A DNA stretch of 64,000 bases, taken from Aspidiotus rigidus. Lineage: Eukaryota > Arthropoda > Insecta > Hemiptera > Diaspididae. The position numbers and the translations under genes were made by a program. Location: assembly GCA_035079385.1 (NCBI GenBank), contig JAVHKY010000028.1:6944001-7008000 (forward strand), written 5' to 3'. The notes below the pieces were generated by a model that did not search any database, was not told the origin of the DNA, and was given only the letters and a program-made list of their open reading frames with translations. Shown here in pieces: positions 11,072 to 22,239 of this stretch (positions are counted from its first letter, which is position 1; each line of letters begins with the position of its first letter).

Positions 11072-11400
11072 TAACATTTTTTTGTCCGCGGAACTCCTCT
11101 GAAACTACCCGATGGATTTTTTTGTAACTTGGCCATATTGTAGTAGTATATCTGAAGATGTGCACCTGCAATTTTTTTGAAAATCGGATGAGTAGTTCTC
11201 GAGAAATTTTCAATTTGTTCAGAAATTTTGCAGTATTTCGAGTACCTTTTTGTCCGCGGAACTCCTCCGAAACTACCCGATGGATTTTTTTGTAACTCGG
11301 CCATATTGTAGTATTATATTTGAAGATGTGCACCTGCATTTTTCTTGAGGATCGGATGAGTAGTTCTCGAGAAATTTTTACTTTTGTTGAAAAATTTTTC
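11072..11400 (-). repeat. Tandem duplication of a ~170-bp unit in the right arm
   Basis: Two adjacent copies (about 11072-11245 and 11246-11400) of the unit present once in the left arm at about 10684-10840. Landmarks are CCGATGGATTTTTTTGTAAC and GAAGATGTGCACCTGCA. Several frames across it read like protein (for example NPSGSFGGVPRTK), but they are short and repeat-borne. Confidence 0.85.
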
Positions 11401-11916
11401 ACTATTACGAGTAGCTTCTTACAAATAGCTGCGAGTAGCTGCTTACGTTAGGAGAAGCGGATTTTCCTATACGTTTACCACTTTCGTAATCAGTACGTGT
11501 ATTGTGAAGAACCTTTCATCATTCGACAGGTTCATTCTTCGTTCGTTCTTTACCAAGGGTTCATTGGATTTTATTTCTGATGAAACCTTTTCGTTCAAAT
11601 TTAGTACACTTGTATCTCGCTTCCCACAGCCCCTAGAGCGTTGAATTTTGTTTTGTCAAATTTTATTTGTTTTGTTAAATTTATTTTTGAACGGATAGTG
11701 GCGATGGCGAGTTGTTCATCTATTTTTCATTATTATTAGTCATACTCGATAGTTTTTTTTTTTTTTTTTTATTATTATTATTTTACGAGCATTATAAACT
11801 GCACGAGGGTTATTTGCTCGGCGTTACAATCTTATTTTAGAACATTACTTGAATTAGGTTAAATTAGGTACGTATTGGTGGAATTGAGTGGCGATCGAAT
11901 GGAATTTGTTGGTGAA

Positions 11917-12216
11917 TTATATGAAGTTGTAGAATTGAGTGGTGCGTAAATAAGTTAGGGTTGAGTCGATGATTTCGGAGTTGTTGTTTAGTGCTGCATT
12001 GATATCGGAAGATATATTTAGGGAGGTTCGAGTGGGTTGCAGGACGGGGCATGAGAAAATAAAATGATCAACTGATAAATTTTCTTGGAGACAGTGAGGG
12101 CATGATGGAGGAGCGAGATTAGTGAGAAGATAAGTATGAGTAAGACGAGTGTGGCCTATTCGCAGCCGAGCTAAAATGACCTCCTCTCGCCTTGAATTTC
12201 GTTGGGATGAGGACCA
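11917..12216 (-). pseudogene. LINE ORF2 C-terminal fragment, right arm
   Basis: Inverted near-identical copy of the fragment at 9863-10162, with the same CPHC and VDHFIFSCP motifs and the same stop. One visible amino-acid difference (Arg for Gln) falls in the overlapping frame. The similarity of the copies implies recent duplication or gene conversion between arms. Confidence 0.8.
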
Positions 12217-12400
12217 AAATGTGGGTTCACGTTTTATTTTTCTTAATTTGTTATTCGACTGATTTTAGTGAAAACCTTGAGTTTGAATGATTAAGTACAA
12301 TTTTTTAATCTTCATCAAGTGTGCTGATGCGAGACTATACCTGGGTGATTTCACTCTTAATTAGTAATTGATTTATTTGTCATTTTTTCATGTATGGGTA

Positions 12401-12775
12401 TAAGATCGTATAGATCTCCAAAGAAGAAAAACGACTTCAGATGAAATGCGTTTTATTCAAAGAAACGAATTCTAAACAAAAGTCGTTTTATGGTAACTAT
12501 AAGCAAAATAAACGCGAATGCGAGAGCATAGGTAAAGCAAAGAAAAGAAAGAAAGAAAGATGTGTTCGCTATGAACGAGAAAATCAAAGTGTCGAGAGAG
12601 AATAAAAATACGAAAGAAGATGAACCTACGGGAAGCGACGTATGAGTCTACGCGACAAGTCGCGAGAGGAAAATCGAGAGAGAACAGGTCATGAAATGAA
12701 AGTGTGAATGTAGCGAAGAAATGATAAAGAGGAGATTACGAGTACGAAGGAATGAGTCAGAATGAGTAATCTTAC
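12401..12775. mobile_element. 375-bp insertion in the right arm with ATGGGTA duplication
   Basis: Absent from the left arm, where the flanks join directly. ATGGGTA precedes it (12394-12400) and repeats after it (12776-12782). Its ends TAAGAT and ATCTTA are inverse complements. The interior is purine-rich and noncoding. It is probably a small DNA-transposon derivative or another short insertion. The ends do not show TG...CA, so a solo LTR is less likely. Confidence 0.7.
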
Positions 12776-13756
12776 ATGGGTACATAATTAATAGTGGTTC
12801 ATAGTTGATTTGAGGTGTCAAAAGAGATGGAAAGATTATTTTCCATTTGGGCTGGCTTTTTTGAGTGAGATTTGAGATTAGACTAACGAGTGAACCGGGC
12901 TTGGGTGCTTTATATTTTTACCGAATTTTCTAGCTAGAAAAGTGAGGTATTTTGTTAATACGTTTGGAAGGGTTGAAGCGTGAGGGAAGGAATGAGGGGT
13001 TGACTATTGGGTGATTGGTTGCTTCTTTCGTTTCGACATCGATTTTTTTAGTTTTTCGGGATCTCGTTGTAGCTGGATTCCCAGATGAAGAATTTTGGGG
13101 TGGAGTGTGCATAGAAAATGTGATATGATAGCGTGAAGGCAATTTATGAGTGCACGAGAGGAATAGCAGCTCGAGATAGCTTTAAGAGATGCCAGAAATC
13201 GGAAGTGATAAAGACTCATCCTAATATACAGTATACTAGACTAATAATATGCTAAGAATAAGGTATGGGAAAAAATGATTGTAGAGCTCTTTTTTATTAG
13301 AAACAACTGTTATAGCCTCGTAGCAGTTTGGACAGGGGGAGGGGGAGTGGTTTTTCTGGAGACGTTTTGTAGGTTTTAGATGACTCTTAGCCTAAATTAT
13401 AACAAAATTCAGGTTTCCTTATTGGATTATAGGTATCTTTACTCTGTTATCTGTTGATGTGACATCGTAGTGATAGAATTTATAAACTGAGTTTTATTGT
13501 TTATTCTACAAATGTTTGACATGATTGACAGGTCATTGGTATTTAATTTAAAGAGAGGGAGTGACTTTCTCAATGTTTTTTGCATTGTGGGAAGAAAAGT
13601 CGTGTACTACTCACGCGACTGCGTGAGTGTTTTTTTTTGTATGCTAGTTGTGATCTAGGACCCCTAAAACGTCGAGAAAGTTCATTACCCACTCCCCCTG
13701 TTGACCTTGCTACGGGTGTAATACCTCACTTTTCTAGTTAGAAAAGTCGGTAAAAA

Positions 13757-14130
13757 TATTCAAAACATATGAAATGAAATTAAGATTGCCAAAACATTCT
13801 CAAAACGATTCTACTGCACGGAAACAACTAAGAATGTAGCAATGGAATCAGGACCAATGTGAAATCAATGCTTCTTGTTTGATATTTTATTAGAGGCTTG
13901 GAGTTTTTTTCTTTCGAACTCACACCAGCCAATATTTATAGTTCAGAGTTGTACTTACGCATGAAGATGATGTGCGTTTATATTTTCCTATCATTATGGG
14001 AGTATTCATCTTGAGAAGCAAAAAAATAGAAGCATAAAAAAATAATATATCAATGACTATAATAATAAAAATATAACAAACATAGGTAATTAAAATACAT
14101 GAAAAATTTCTTATTTTATGCAAAAATGCA
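13757..14130. repeat. Low-copy repeat, copy 2 right part
   Basis: Resumes the repeat interrupted at about 8824. GCAATGGAATCAGGAC and TTCTTGTTTGATA match 8080-8135. Later sequence (about 14000-14170) matches 15970-16120. Confidence 0.7.
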
Positions 14131-14214
14131 TAGCGTATTTAAAATAGGAATTTTCCTCAGTATGATAAGTTTCTGATAAACATATCCATCAAAATTTCTA
14201 TTAATATACAACAA

Positions 14215-14502
14215 ACTCTCAATAACAACTCCGAAACAATTGACTCAACTCCAACTTACTTACGATCTACTGACTTTTACAACCACGTTTAACTCCAAAC
14301 GATGACACCAAAAAAAAAAAAAAAAAAAAAGAATATTTTTGTTTTCCTTTGTATTTTTGTTTCATCTCGGTTCTTTTACATGTATTTTGTTTTCAATTTT
14401 TCTACTCTATTAAATACTAAGTTTTTGTAAAAGCAGAACTATCTGCCGAGCAAATAGCCCTTAGCGCAGCTGCATTGCTCGTAAAAAAAAAAAAAAAAAA
14501 AA
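14215..14502 (+). repeat. Two LINE 3'-end fragments with A tails
   Basis: 14221-14330 matches the LINE 3' end (AACAACTCCGAAAC, then GACTCAAC) and ends in an A tract. 14430-14502 matches the terminal UTR (GAGCAAATA, then TGCTCGTAA) with its own A tract. Both are short and noncoding. Confidence 0.6.
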
Positions 14503-14807
14503 CATTAATTTGGTTAATTTAAAGTTGGTCCTGGGAACATTGCTTTCAAGTTACCTAACTAAACACTAAAAAGTCCGTTTAAATATAGGTATCGTTAAAT
14601 CTGTAGACCTAATGAAAGAAACCTAAATCTAAGCTAACTGTACCATTTTTGGCAGATAACTCCTCATGTATCTCGAGTTTAGATGTCACAATGTAGTGTT
14701 TGCTAGAAAACTTCATGTACAAGTATTCACAAGTAAGTAAATATTTTTTGCATGATAAACCATTTAATTGGTAGAAAAATATTGTAAAATGGCCAACCCC
14801 GGTGTCA

Positions 14808-14859
14808 CAGGCGCGGATCCACGGGAGGAGGGAATGGAGAAAATTCCCCCCCCCCCCCA

Positions 14860-14890
<31 letters not shown>

Positions 14891-15012
14891 ACTAAAAAAC
14901 AACAAAAAATCTGTAGTATCGAAGAAAATGTAAAAAAAAAAAAAAAAAAAGGTCCTTTAAAGTTTTTTTGGATTGTTTCCCCTACCAAAGTGATCGTCTG
15001 GATCCGCGCCTG
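14808..15012. mobile_element. hAT MITE, family CAGGCGCGGATCCA, copy 1
   Basis: The 14-bp terminal inverted repeats CAGGCGCGGATCCA and TGGATCCGCGCCTG are perfect. They are flanked by an exact 8-bp duplication CGGTGTCA, diagnostic of hAT-type insertion. The interior has C-, A- and T-runs and no coding capacity. A second copy is at 40524-40688. Confidence 0.92.
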
Positions 15013-15488
15013 CGGTGTCATCATCAGGAGGAAATGCTCATTAATTACGTATATAGATAAAATTGGGAAGTCTAATTGAATCACAATAGTCGATGAAAGG
15101 GCACCTTACGTTGCAAATCAATACAGTTTTCAAGATTTCAACTTGGTAAAAATGAGTTTCATTTTCTAGAGTGGTTTTCTTCAGACTTATTTCGACCCAT
15201 GTGAGTAACTCATTGACTGTTAGATCTATTTACGCTCTCAGTCCACGAGGGCATTTATTTATTCATTTACTTTGCAGATGCATAGGGGCTCTTGGCTTGC
15301 CAAAGCTTACAGCTTATTTCTCTTGGGAACCAAAAGAGATTTTCCAGGTTGTCAAACTTTTGTCACATTCCTACTATAAGTTTCCTCCAAATAATTTTTG
15401 GTTACAGGATCAAAGAAATGTAAAGCTGTTTCAAGAAAGTCGAAAAAAACAAAAAAATGAATTCTCAAGTTGAAAATCATCAATATTA

Positions 15489-15702
15489 TGTTCGTCGTTA
15501 ACACGAGTATCGAATAAGAAAAACACTGAATCGTTACGTAAACTGAGTTTTATTGTAGTAAGCCTAAATAAGAAGTGAAGTTAGAGCTAACTGGCTGAAA
15601 AGGTTGAAAAAGGATTTCCATTGTTCTCGGCATCCGATCTCTCACCCAGGTAGAAGGCAAGAAAAATACCTGAAAAGGAAATGTTTATCGAGTTTTCAAA
15701 CA
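15489..15702. mobile_element. Solo-LTR-like insertion
   Basis: A 214-bp segment starting TG and ending CA, flanked by ATTA on both sides (15485-15488, 15703-15706). It interrupts a repeat whose uninterrupted copy runs through at about 8732-8742. Size, TG...CA ends and short duplication fit a solo LTR. No partner LTR or coding region is present. Confidence 0.5.
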
Positions 15703-16200
15703 ATTATGTACTTACAAAATTGCTTCTGCCAACTATTTACGTCAAGGTAAACTTCTTACAAAAACGTACATCTTTTGATGGTCTCAAAATCTATTTCAGA
15801 ATCCAGGACCAAAAAAAATATCTATTCAAAACGTACCTATAAAATGAAATGAAGATTGCAAAAACATTCGAGAAGATTGTTTTCAAGTTGATTATAAACT
15901 CTGTTTAAATAGGTATTGTTGAATCTGCGGACCTAATATAAAAAAAAAAAAAAAAAAACAGAAAAATAGAGGTATGTATGAAAAAAATAATGTACCAATA
16001 ACAATAAAAATATAACAAACATTGGTAATTAAAATACGTGAAAAATCTATTATTTCATGCAAAAATGCATCATAGGCTATTTAAAATCGGAATTTTCCTT
16101 GATGTGATAAGTTTCTAATAAACATATCTTCCAACGACATTAATATGGTTCATTTTAAGTTGGTCCTGAGAAGATTGCTTTCAAGTTAACTGAATAGGTA

Positions 16201-16722
16201 ATTGATGGAATCCTCAAAAGAACGATTCATGATATACAGAGTAATTGGTTGAAACACAGAAACGTACCTAACAAATGTTTTTTTTTTTTTTTTTTTTTTT
16301 TTGACAAGAGAGAATAAAATATAATTGAAAAAATGTAAACAAAGACAAATAAACAAATTTTAGGAAGAATTTCTTGAAAAAACTTGCGACGCGTTTCGGA
16401 ATACTTGAGGTGTTCCATCGATGGGCAACTTATGACTGATGAGAAGTTGGTTATCGCAGGCTTGAATCATCTATTTGTAGAACATACCGGATAAACGGGC
16501 TGATGTACGTGGATTGAAGATCGTTCAGCAGGTTTCTACCAGGAGCGTTTCAGTTTCTTCTAGCCTATTTAGTTTCCCACCTTTAACACATTTCTGGAGC
16601 ATTTTTGCGTTGATAGTATCAAATTTATGTCCCGTCAGAAAACAGTGAAGAGCCATCGCTGAAGTGTTATTATCTTGAGGTCGATGTGTTACGTTTCTGT
16701 GTTTCAACCAATTGCTCTGTAT
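16201..16722 (-). mobile_element. Penelope-like element 3' fragment inserted in the repeat block
   Basis: AACTGAATAGGTA occurs exactly on both sides (16188-16200, 16723-16735), a 13-bp target duplication that suits a retroelement. The insert carries a GIY-YIG nuclease C-terminal frame (minus strand), then GAAACGCGTCGCAAG, a sequence style I associate with the 3' region of Penelope-like elements. An A-tract (T run on plus, 16277-16302) lies near its 3' end. Confidence 0.7.
16525..16707 (-). pseudogene. GIY-YIG nuclease C-terminal part (Penelope-like)
   Basis: A 60-codon frame opening upstream without a start. It contains SAMALHCFLTGHKFD, then a K-R-L-E type region (GGKLNRLEE), matching the C-terminal half of the GIY-YIG endonuclease domain of Penelope-like retroelements. 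There the conserved Glu follows an ALAxH...GHxFD segment. The GIY-YIG motif itself and the reverse transcriptase are missing, so this is a 5'-truncated remnant. Confidence 0.7.
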
Positions 16723-17840
16723 AACTGAATAGGTACCTATTGTTAAATCTGTAGACCTAATATAGGTAACAAAGAAATCTAAATCTAAGCTAACTGTACC
16801 TTTTTTGGCAGATAACTCCTCATAAGTATCTCGAGTTAGGACGTCACTACATACCGCCGTTTGGTAGAAAACTTTATGTTAGTCCGAAGTAAGTAAATAT
16901 TTTTCCCATGATAAACAATTTAATTAGTAGAAAAATATTGTAAAATGACTTTTATTATTACGGTTTTAAAATAAAAACTTTTCAACGTTCCCGGTCATTA
17001 ATTAGGTACGTAGATAAAACTGGGAAGTCTGATTGAATCACAATAGTCGATTAAAGGGCACCTTACCTTGCAAATCAATACAGTTTTCAAGATTTCAACT
17101 TGACAAAAATGAGTTGGTTTTCTTCGGACTTATTTCAACCAATGTGAAAAACTCATCGACTGTCAGATCGATTACGCGCTCAATATCTTGGCACCACGAG
17201 GGCATTTATTTATTCGTTTATTTTGCGGATGCATAGGGGCTCTTGGCTTGCCAAAGCTTAGTCGTGGCAAGAGCCCCAAAAATCGCGAGGGGTTTTGATA
17301 TTTATCAAACTGAACATAAAATAATGCTTTCTACTGTGTAAAATAATTTTCCCCCGATAAGAATAAAATATTGATTTTAGTTGTAGAATACTTAGCTGTT
17401 CAATATTTCTTTCTGATTGAAAAATGGGATATTTGTTTTTCTTTTCTTTTTTTGTATATGAGGAGAACAACAAACCAATTTTTGCAACGTTTAAGCAGAT
17501 TTCAACTTTCTAGAACATGAAAAAGTTACTAAAAATTGTATCATTTTGTTAATATAGGAATCAAAAGTTGATTATTAGAGTCGGTAAGTTTTCAAGTAGT
17601 TGAAAATGCATTTTTGCTCTCTTGCTCATATTCTTCTGATGTATACAAATTGTAATAAGATAAGATTAATAAAACAGGATTATTTCTAGTAATTTATTTA
17701 ATAAAGAATTTGAATTTTTAGATACAGGATTCATATTGATTTGTAAAGATATATTGTTCTACCTATTTAATTGAAATAAATGAATTTGTTTTAGATCATT
17801 TATTATTCCAAGTCACATACATATATCCATATTTTTTAAT
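16723..17840. repeat. Low-copy repeat block, copy 4 (module B then A)
   Basis: 16740-17110 matches 14590-15150. 17085-17315 is module B and 17315-17840 is module A. In copy 1 the order is A then B. Confidence 0.75.
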
Positions 17841-19504
17841 AAACTATTGCAAGCTAAACCCAACGTTTGCATTGGACTGAACTTCTTGGATTGAATTGTG
17901 CCCTCCATCCCGTTCAAATCAAAATCCATGGCGTATTGAATTTAGCTGAAAAAAATAAAAATTATTAATTGAGAAACGTTTTAAATGAAAATTGCAATTT
18001 GTGGACGTCGATTTTTAATCGAAGTTAAAATATATTACCAAGTGTCGACTCATTTTTGACCTCGATTCAGAAACCTTACCAATTTTTTTCAAATGTACAA
18101 AATTTCGATGTCGATTGTAAGTCTTCTACCGATGAGTAATCGAGCCAAAACCGACGTCGATTTTCACTCGCAATTAATCTATGATACCGGGAGTCTGCTC
18201 AATTTTGACGTCGACACGATGGTGAGTCGATGGTAAGAGAAGCGACCGATTTCTAGTCGACTTTCTGTCATTTTGAGTCGATTTGAAGTCCACATTGGAC
18301 GGAAGTGGTCGATTTTGAGTCTACAAATGGTCGAAATAGCGAGTCGATTTGGAATCGACATGGTGAGTCTGGCCAGTAGTGATTCAAATCAAACATATTT
18401 TTTTAAGCTATCCACGGTGATGCAGAATGAAGAATTAGGTGGACAAATTTATAGTTTTCAGTTTTCTTCCCAGCATAAAATAAAAAATCCGAAAAAAAAA
18501 AAAAAAAAAACAAAAAATGATAAAGAAACACCACAAGTCAAAAAATAAAACAATAAGGCTTTTCCCGCTTTATTTTCTGGATATAAAAAATCCTTGTACG
18601 AATAAAAAGTCGTTTTATATAACCACAAGTCAATTTCGATTTCGCAAGAGGGGCGGGGATGGATGAAAATGAAATTTTACGATTTAGAAATGAATGCAAG
18701 GGAGTTGTTATTAAAAAAAAAAGGAAATTCACAGACAAATAGTCAAAAAATTGTAGATTTAAATCGTCGATGTCGCCTACATCTAGAAGATCTACAACCA
18801 GGGACGTATCCAAATTCGACCTTGGAGTCGTGAACTCATCATTAGCTGTCAATCATCATCATTACCTACCTTCTTTGGTCTTATGTCCACATAAGTTGTT
18901 CCCAAAAGACATAGTTTACCTGGATTCCTATAAGATAAAAACGAGGCTTGGATAGAAATGAGTTATATCATTTGGTCAGTGACTAATGAACTCGCTCCAC
19001 GGAGCAGATTTCGACTAGAGTCCCTTCAAAAAAAGAAAGGAAAAGAAGCTTTATACTAATCTTGGCCTATTGATACGCCTATATTGGGCGTAATCAAACT
19101 GGCCTATAGATTAAATTGTATACTTAAATTGAGTCAAAATTTTCATAAAACCTCATACTAGGCTGGACCTCCTTTTCACGTCAAAAGCTGAAGTCACCTT
19201 CAAAAATTTTCAACACCTTAAAACAAATCGGAGCGTTTTCTCCCTTGGAAACCACAATTTGATGTTCATATAATACACTTCAGAAGTCAAAATTTCAACA
19301 GGGAACCTTTTATTTTCTGGAGGTCTTATGAAAATGTTCTTCGTTCACAGCCTCTTTTCTAACCATTAGATGCGAGAAATCCTGCAAAATTAGCATCACT
19401 TCTACGTTTTTGCTCTTCAGCCTACCTATAGCTAGCCAATGAGACCGGAGTAGCTGTTAGCGGATAACTACAAAGCCAATCATTCCGAGAGTAGCCCATT
19501 CAAG
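17841..19504. other. No gene recognised
   Basis: Contains a stretch rich in GTCGAT-type hexamers (about 18110-18370) and assorted unrelated sequence. Short frames on both strands have no motifs. Confidence 0.5.
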
Positions 19505-19850
19505 CAGTGCTGACAATCCAAAGAAGTTGAACGACTTAACAGCAGCAGAAGCCAACTTTTGAACGGCTTTTGAGTCAGCCGATAGCCGATAGCTTTGACA
19601 GCATTAAGCCAAAAATCAATTCAAAGCCATTGCTGAATCAGTGCTGACAAGCCGAGAAGTTAAACGGCTTAATTTGGCTTAATAGCAGCAGAAGCCGACT
19701 TTTGAACTCATTTTAAGGCTGATGATTAAAAACTTGAAGTTGATGAAATTAGAAATAAGCCGATAGCAGCTCATTGCAAAAGGGCGAACGGCTTCTAAGC
19801 CAAAGCAAAAGTTCAAGCCGATGATGATCGGCTTGTCAGCACTGCCTGGA
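19505..19850. repeat. Imperfect direct repeat rich in AGCCGA motifs
   Basis: The sequence near 19506-19575 (CAGTGCTGACAA, then AGCAGCAGAAGCC) repeats with changes at about 19640-19710. Both are rich in AAGCCGA and CGGCTT, so the region can pair with itself. It is noncoding. Confidence 0.6.
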
Positions 19851-20399
19851 GGTATCTAGCGAGAGCGAGGCGTCGCTCATTGGGATTCTATTCGGTATCT
19901 AGCAGACACTATTGTAGGATTTCTATTATTTTATAGTCTTCATCCACATTTTTCAAAAGTTGTAAGTTAAAATATTTTGTATTATAGCGTGGATAATAAA
20001 CAACCACACAACTCTTATACCGGTATCAAGTAGGTGGTTTTCAACCTCGAATGTTAATTTTGAAGCTGATTCCGATTCCAGAAGCGCCAAAAATCTTGCG
20101 ACCAATGATGGTAAGAACATTCGAGTTCAACTGATACAAGACGGAAAGTTCTCGACAAAATAGGTAAGTGTCATCGAAAAAGTCCAATAAAACACGAAAG
20201 CGTATGATTTATACAATGAAAATTTGTCGTCAAATTGAAGCCTATACGTGCAGAACATTATTATTATCGCATTGACTTTGTTACAGTTACTTCCTCTTCT
20301 TCACTTTCTGGTACGTTTTGTCAGAACAAAAGTTTCCGAAGTGAACAGGTACCTTATATTGCATGAAATTGAAAGAGCAGCAAATATTTAAAATATTTT
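19851..20399. other. No gene recognised
   Basis: Intergenic sequence downstream of cut without coding or repeat signatures that I can name. Confidence 0.5.
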
Positions 20400-22239
20400 A
20401 TTTAACTATGGAAAACAATGATATGAAGAAAAGTACTCTTACAATATTATTATATACAACACAATTAAAGTTTACACAAGAATAATTTGTTTTTTTTTTT
20501 TATCTTTTTTTAATTTTTCAATTCATTCATAGATACTCATAACGCTAAAGGAAAAATATGTAAAATGTCCTACAGAATTGCGTCTGTTTAAAAAATCATG
20601 CATATTTCAAAATATAAAACGTTTATTTGTAAGTTTTTCTCATATATTCACTATCTGCGGTATAATTGTACAATATTTTGACTTTTCTAAAATAATAAAT
20701 TATCAAATAACCAGTCAAGAAATGAGACAGAATAATTTTTTCATTGGATATATAAGAGAATAACGTCTTGAAACACGTATAATGATGATAAACCTCGAAG
20801 CTTTGTGTTTTTGTTGATTACAGCCATTATTTTTAATAAATTAAAAAAGAAAAAGTGAGAGAGGAGAAAGAAAATTTTTGAACAAAAGAAAAATCGACTA
20901 AAGTTTGAAAGATAATGATTTCTTATAATTGTATTTCTAAAAAGTAGGTACGCGTAATACAATGAATTTTTTATCCGAGCAAAGAATATGAAGAAAAAAA
21001 AAAAATTTGATATGTACATTCTTAATTATATTATAATATTAGTTTGTCTGCTTTCAGTTTTCTGATCATAATCAACAACAATACATTAATACGTATTTTT
21101 TCAACAGTCTTATTATTTTTTGATTATATTTGTGTTTAAAATGACTCTCGGGGATAGTAAACGCATATGAAATTATCATACACATACAAAAAATTTAAAA
21201 ATATGTACATAATAGAATTTTACAAAAATGCTTGACAAATAGAAAAAATATTGTAATAGTAAATAAATAATTCATATTATTCATAAATAATAATCAATAA
21301 TAATTAACTATCGTAACGAATAACAAAAAGAAGGAAAAGAAATTTAACAAATAACATCGATTGCACTTTGGGATTATTCGAGGAGACGAAAAATAGAGAA
21401 AAAGAAAAGTATATATTTAAAATACATAGTATGAATGAACAAGAACGATTATATTATAAGTTTCGATGGTCGAAAAAATAATAACTAGACTAAAAAATTT
21501 AATGAATTTTCGTCTTATATACGGTAACTATCAACTAACATAATGAAAAGAAAACAAAAAAAAATGCATAAGTTGAAAAGAAGAAAGAAAAATCAATAAA
21601 AATGAAAAAAAAAAAAAAATGCGAATTCTAGCGTGTAAAAAGACGTATCTGTATGAAAAATAAAAGATTCGTCAAAAGGTGAAATAAATTAAAACTAACG
21701 TGCACAAGAATCTAGCGAAAAACAAAAGAAAATTATAACAAACGCGTGATCAATTTTTTACTTAATGTTTCCGTACAAATGCTAAAATTTGAGTAAAATT
21801 AGGCTGCATATGAACTATAATTTGAAATTCAATTATCATAAAACGAAAAAAGGAGGAGGGCAATAATTAAAATTCTATACATCGAACAGAAAATGATCCT
21901 TATTTTGATAAAAATTATATTGATTTGTAAAAACAGCCATAAATACGAACAAAAGACAATGTACAACCGCGATTTCGTTACGCGAATAGGATCTTGAATA
22001 CGTACAGGAGAATAATTAAAAAAAAAAAAAAAAGTATACATAATATTATTATTATTTCGTAGTAGTATAACTGCAATTAAAAACGACTAGAAATCTTTTT
22101 CTTCCGATAGTAGAATTATATAAGTAGATTCCGATAGGATAATGCCGTGCTTAGGAACATTTTTCTTTTCTATCTTTGTCCTTGAAAAACATTTGTTTAA
22201 TAATCTCGATACAAAGTCTTTTCTCAATCACAAATTCTT
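20400..22239 (-). other. Probable 3' UTR and downstream flank of cut
   Basis: About 1.8 kb of AT-rich sequence immediately 3' of the cut stop codon, free of recognisable transposons. Several minus-strand AATAAA-like hexamers are possible because T-rich tracts abound, so the polyadenylation site cannot be fixed from sequence alone. Long 3' UTRs are usual for developmental transcription factors. Confidence 0.4.

Larger units (their letters stand above)
8825..13751. mobile_element. Palindromic composite insertion (~4.9 kb)
   Basis: A left arm (about 8832-10906) and a right arm (about 11046-13635) are near-identical inverted copies. They flank a ~100-bp spacer (about 10930-11033). An inverted copy of that spacer also lies just beyond the right arm (about 13640-13750). 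The whole block interrupts a repeat unit: AAAAATATT ends the left flank (8816-8824) and recurs at 13752-13760, where the interrupted repeat resumes. That supports insertion as a unit with a short target duplication. Each arm carries a LINE 3' end. The arms differ by a 382-bp insertion with its duplication and by a tandem duplication near the centre. Confidence 0.8.
14505..16200. repeat. Low-copy repeat block, copy 3
   Basis: 14510-14800 matches 16140-16190 and 16740-16950. 15060-15310 matches 17010-17250 and 7336-7510. 15347-15890 matches copy 2. It is interrupted by a hAT MITE (14808-15012) and a solo-LTR-like insert (15489-15702). Confidence 0.7.

Noticed and set aside
11017..11402. Overlapping frames reading NPSGSFGGVPRTK
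   Set aside because: They come from a tandem noncoding repeat unit and exist only because the unit length keeps the frame open.
12401..12775. Solo LTR reading of the right-arm insertion
   Set aside because: The ends are TAAGAT/ATCTTA rather than TG...CA, and the duplication is 7 bp.
18110..18370. Satellite DNA from GTCGAT-rich sequence (also 40970-41215)
   Set aside because: The hexamer is frequent, but spacing is irregular and the two regions do not align.
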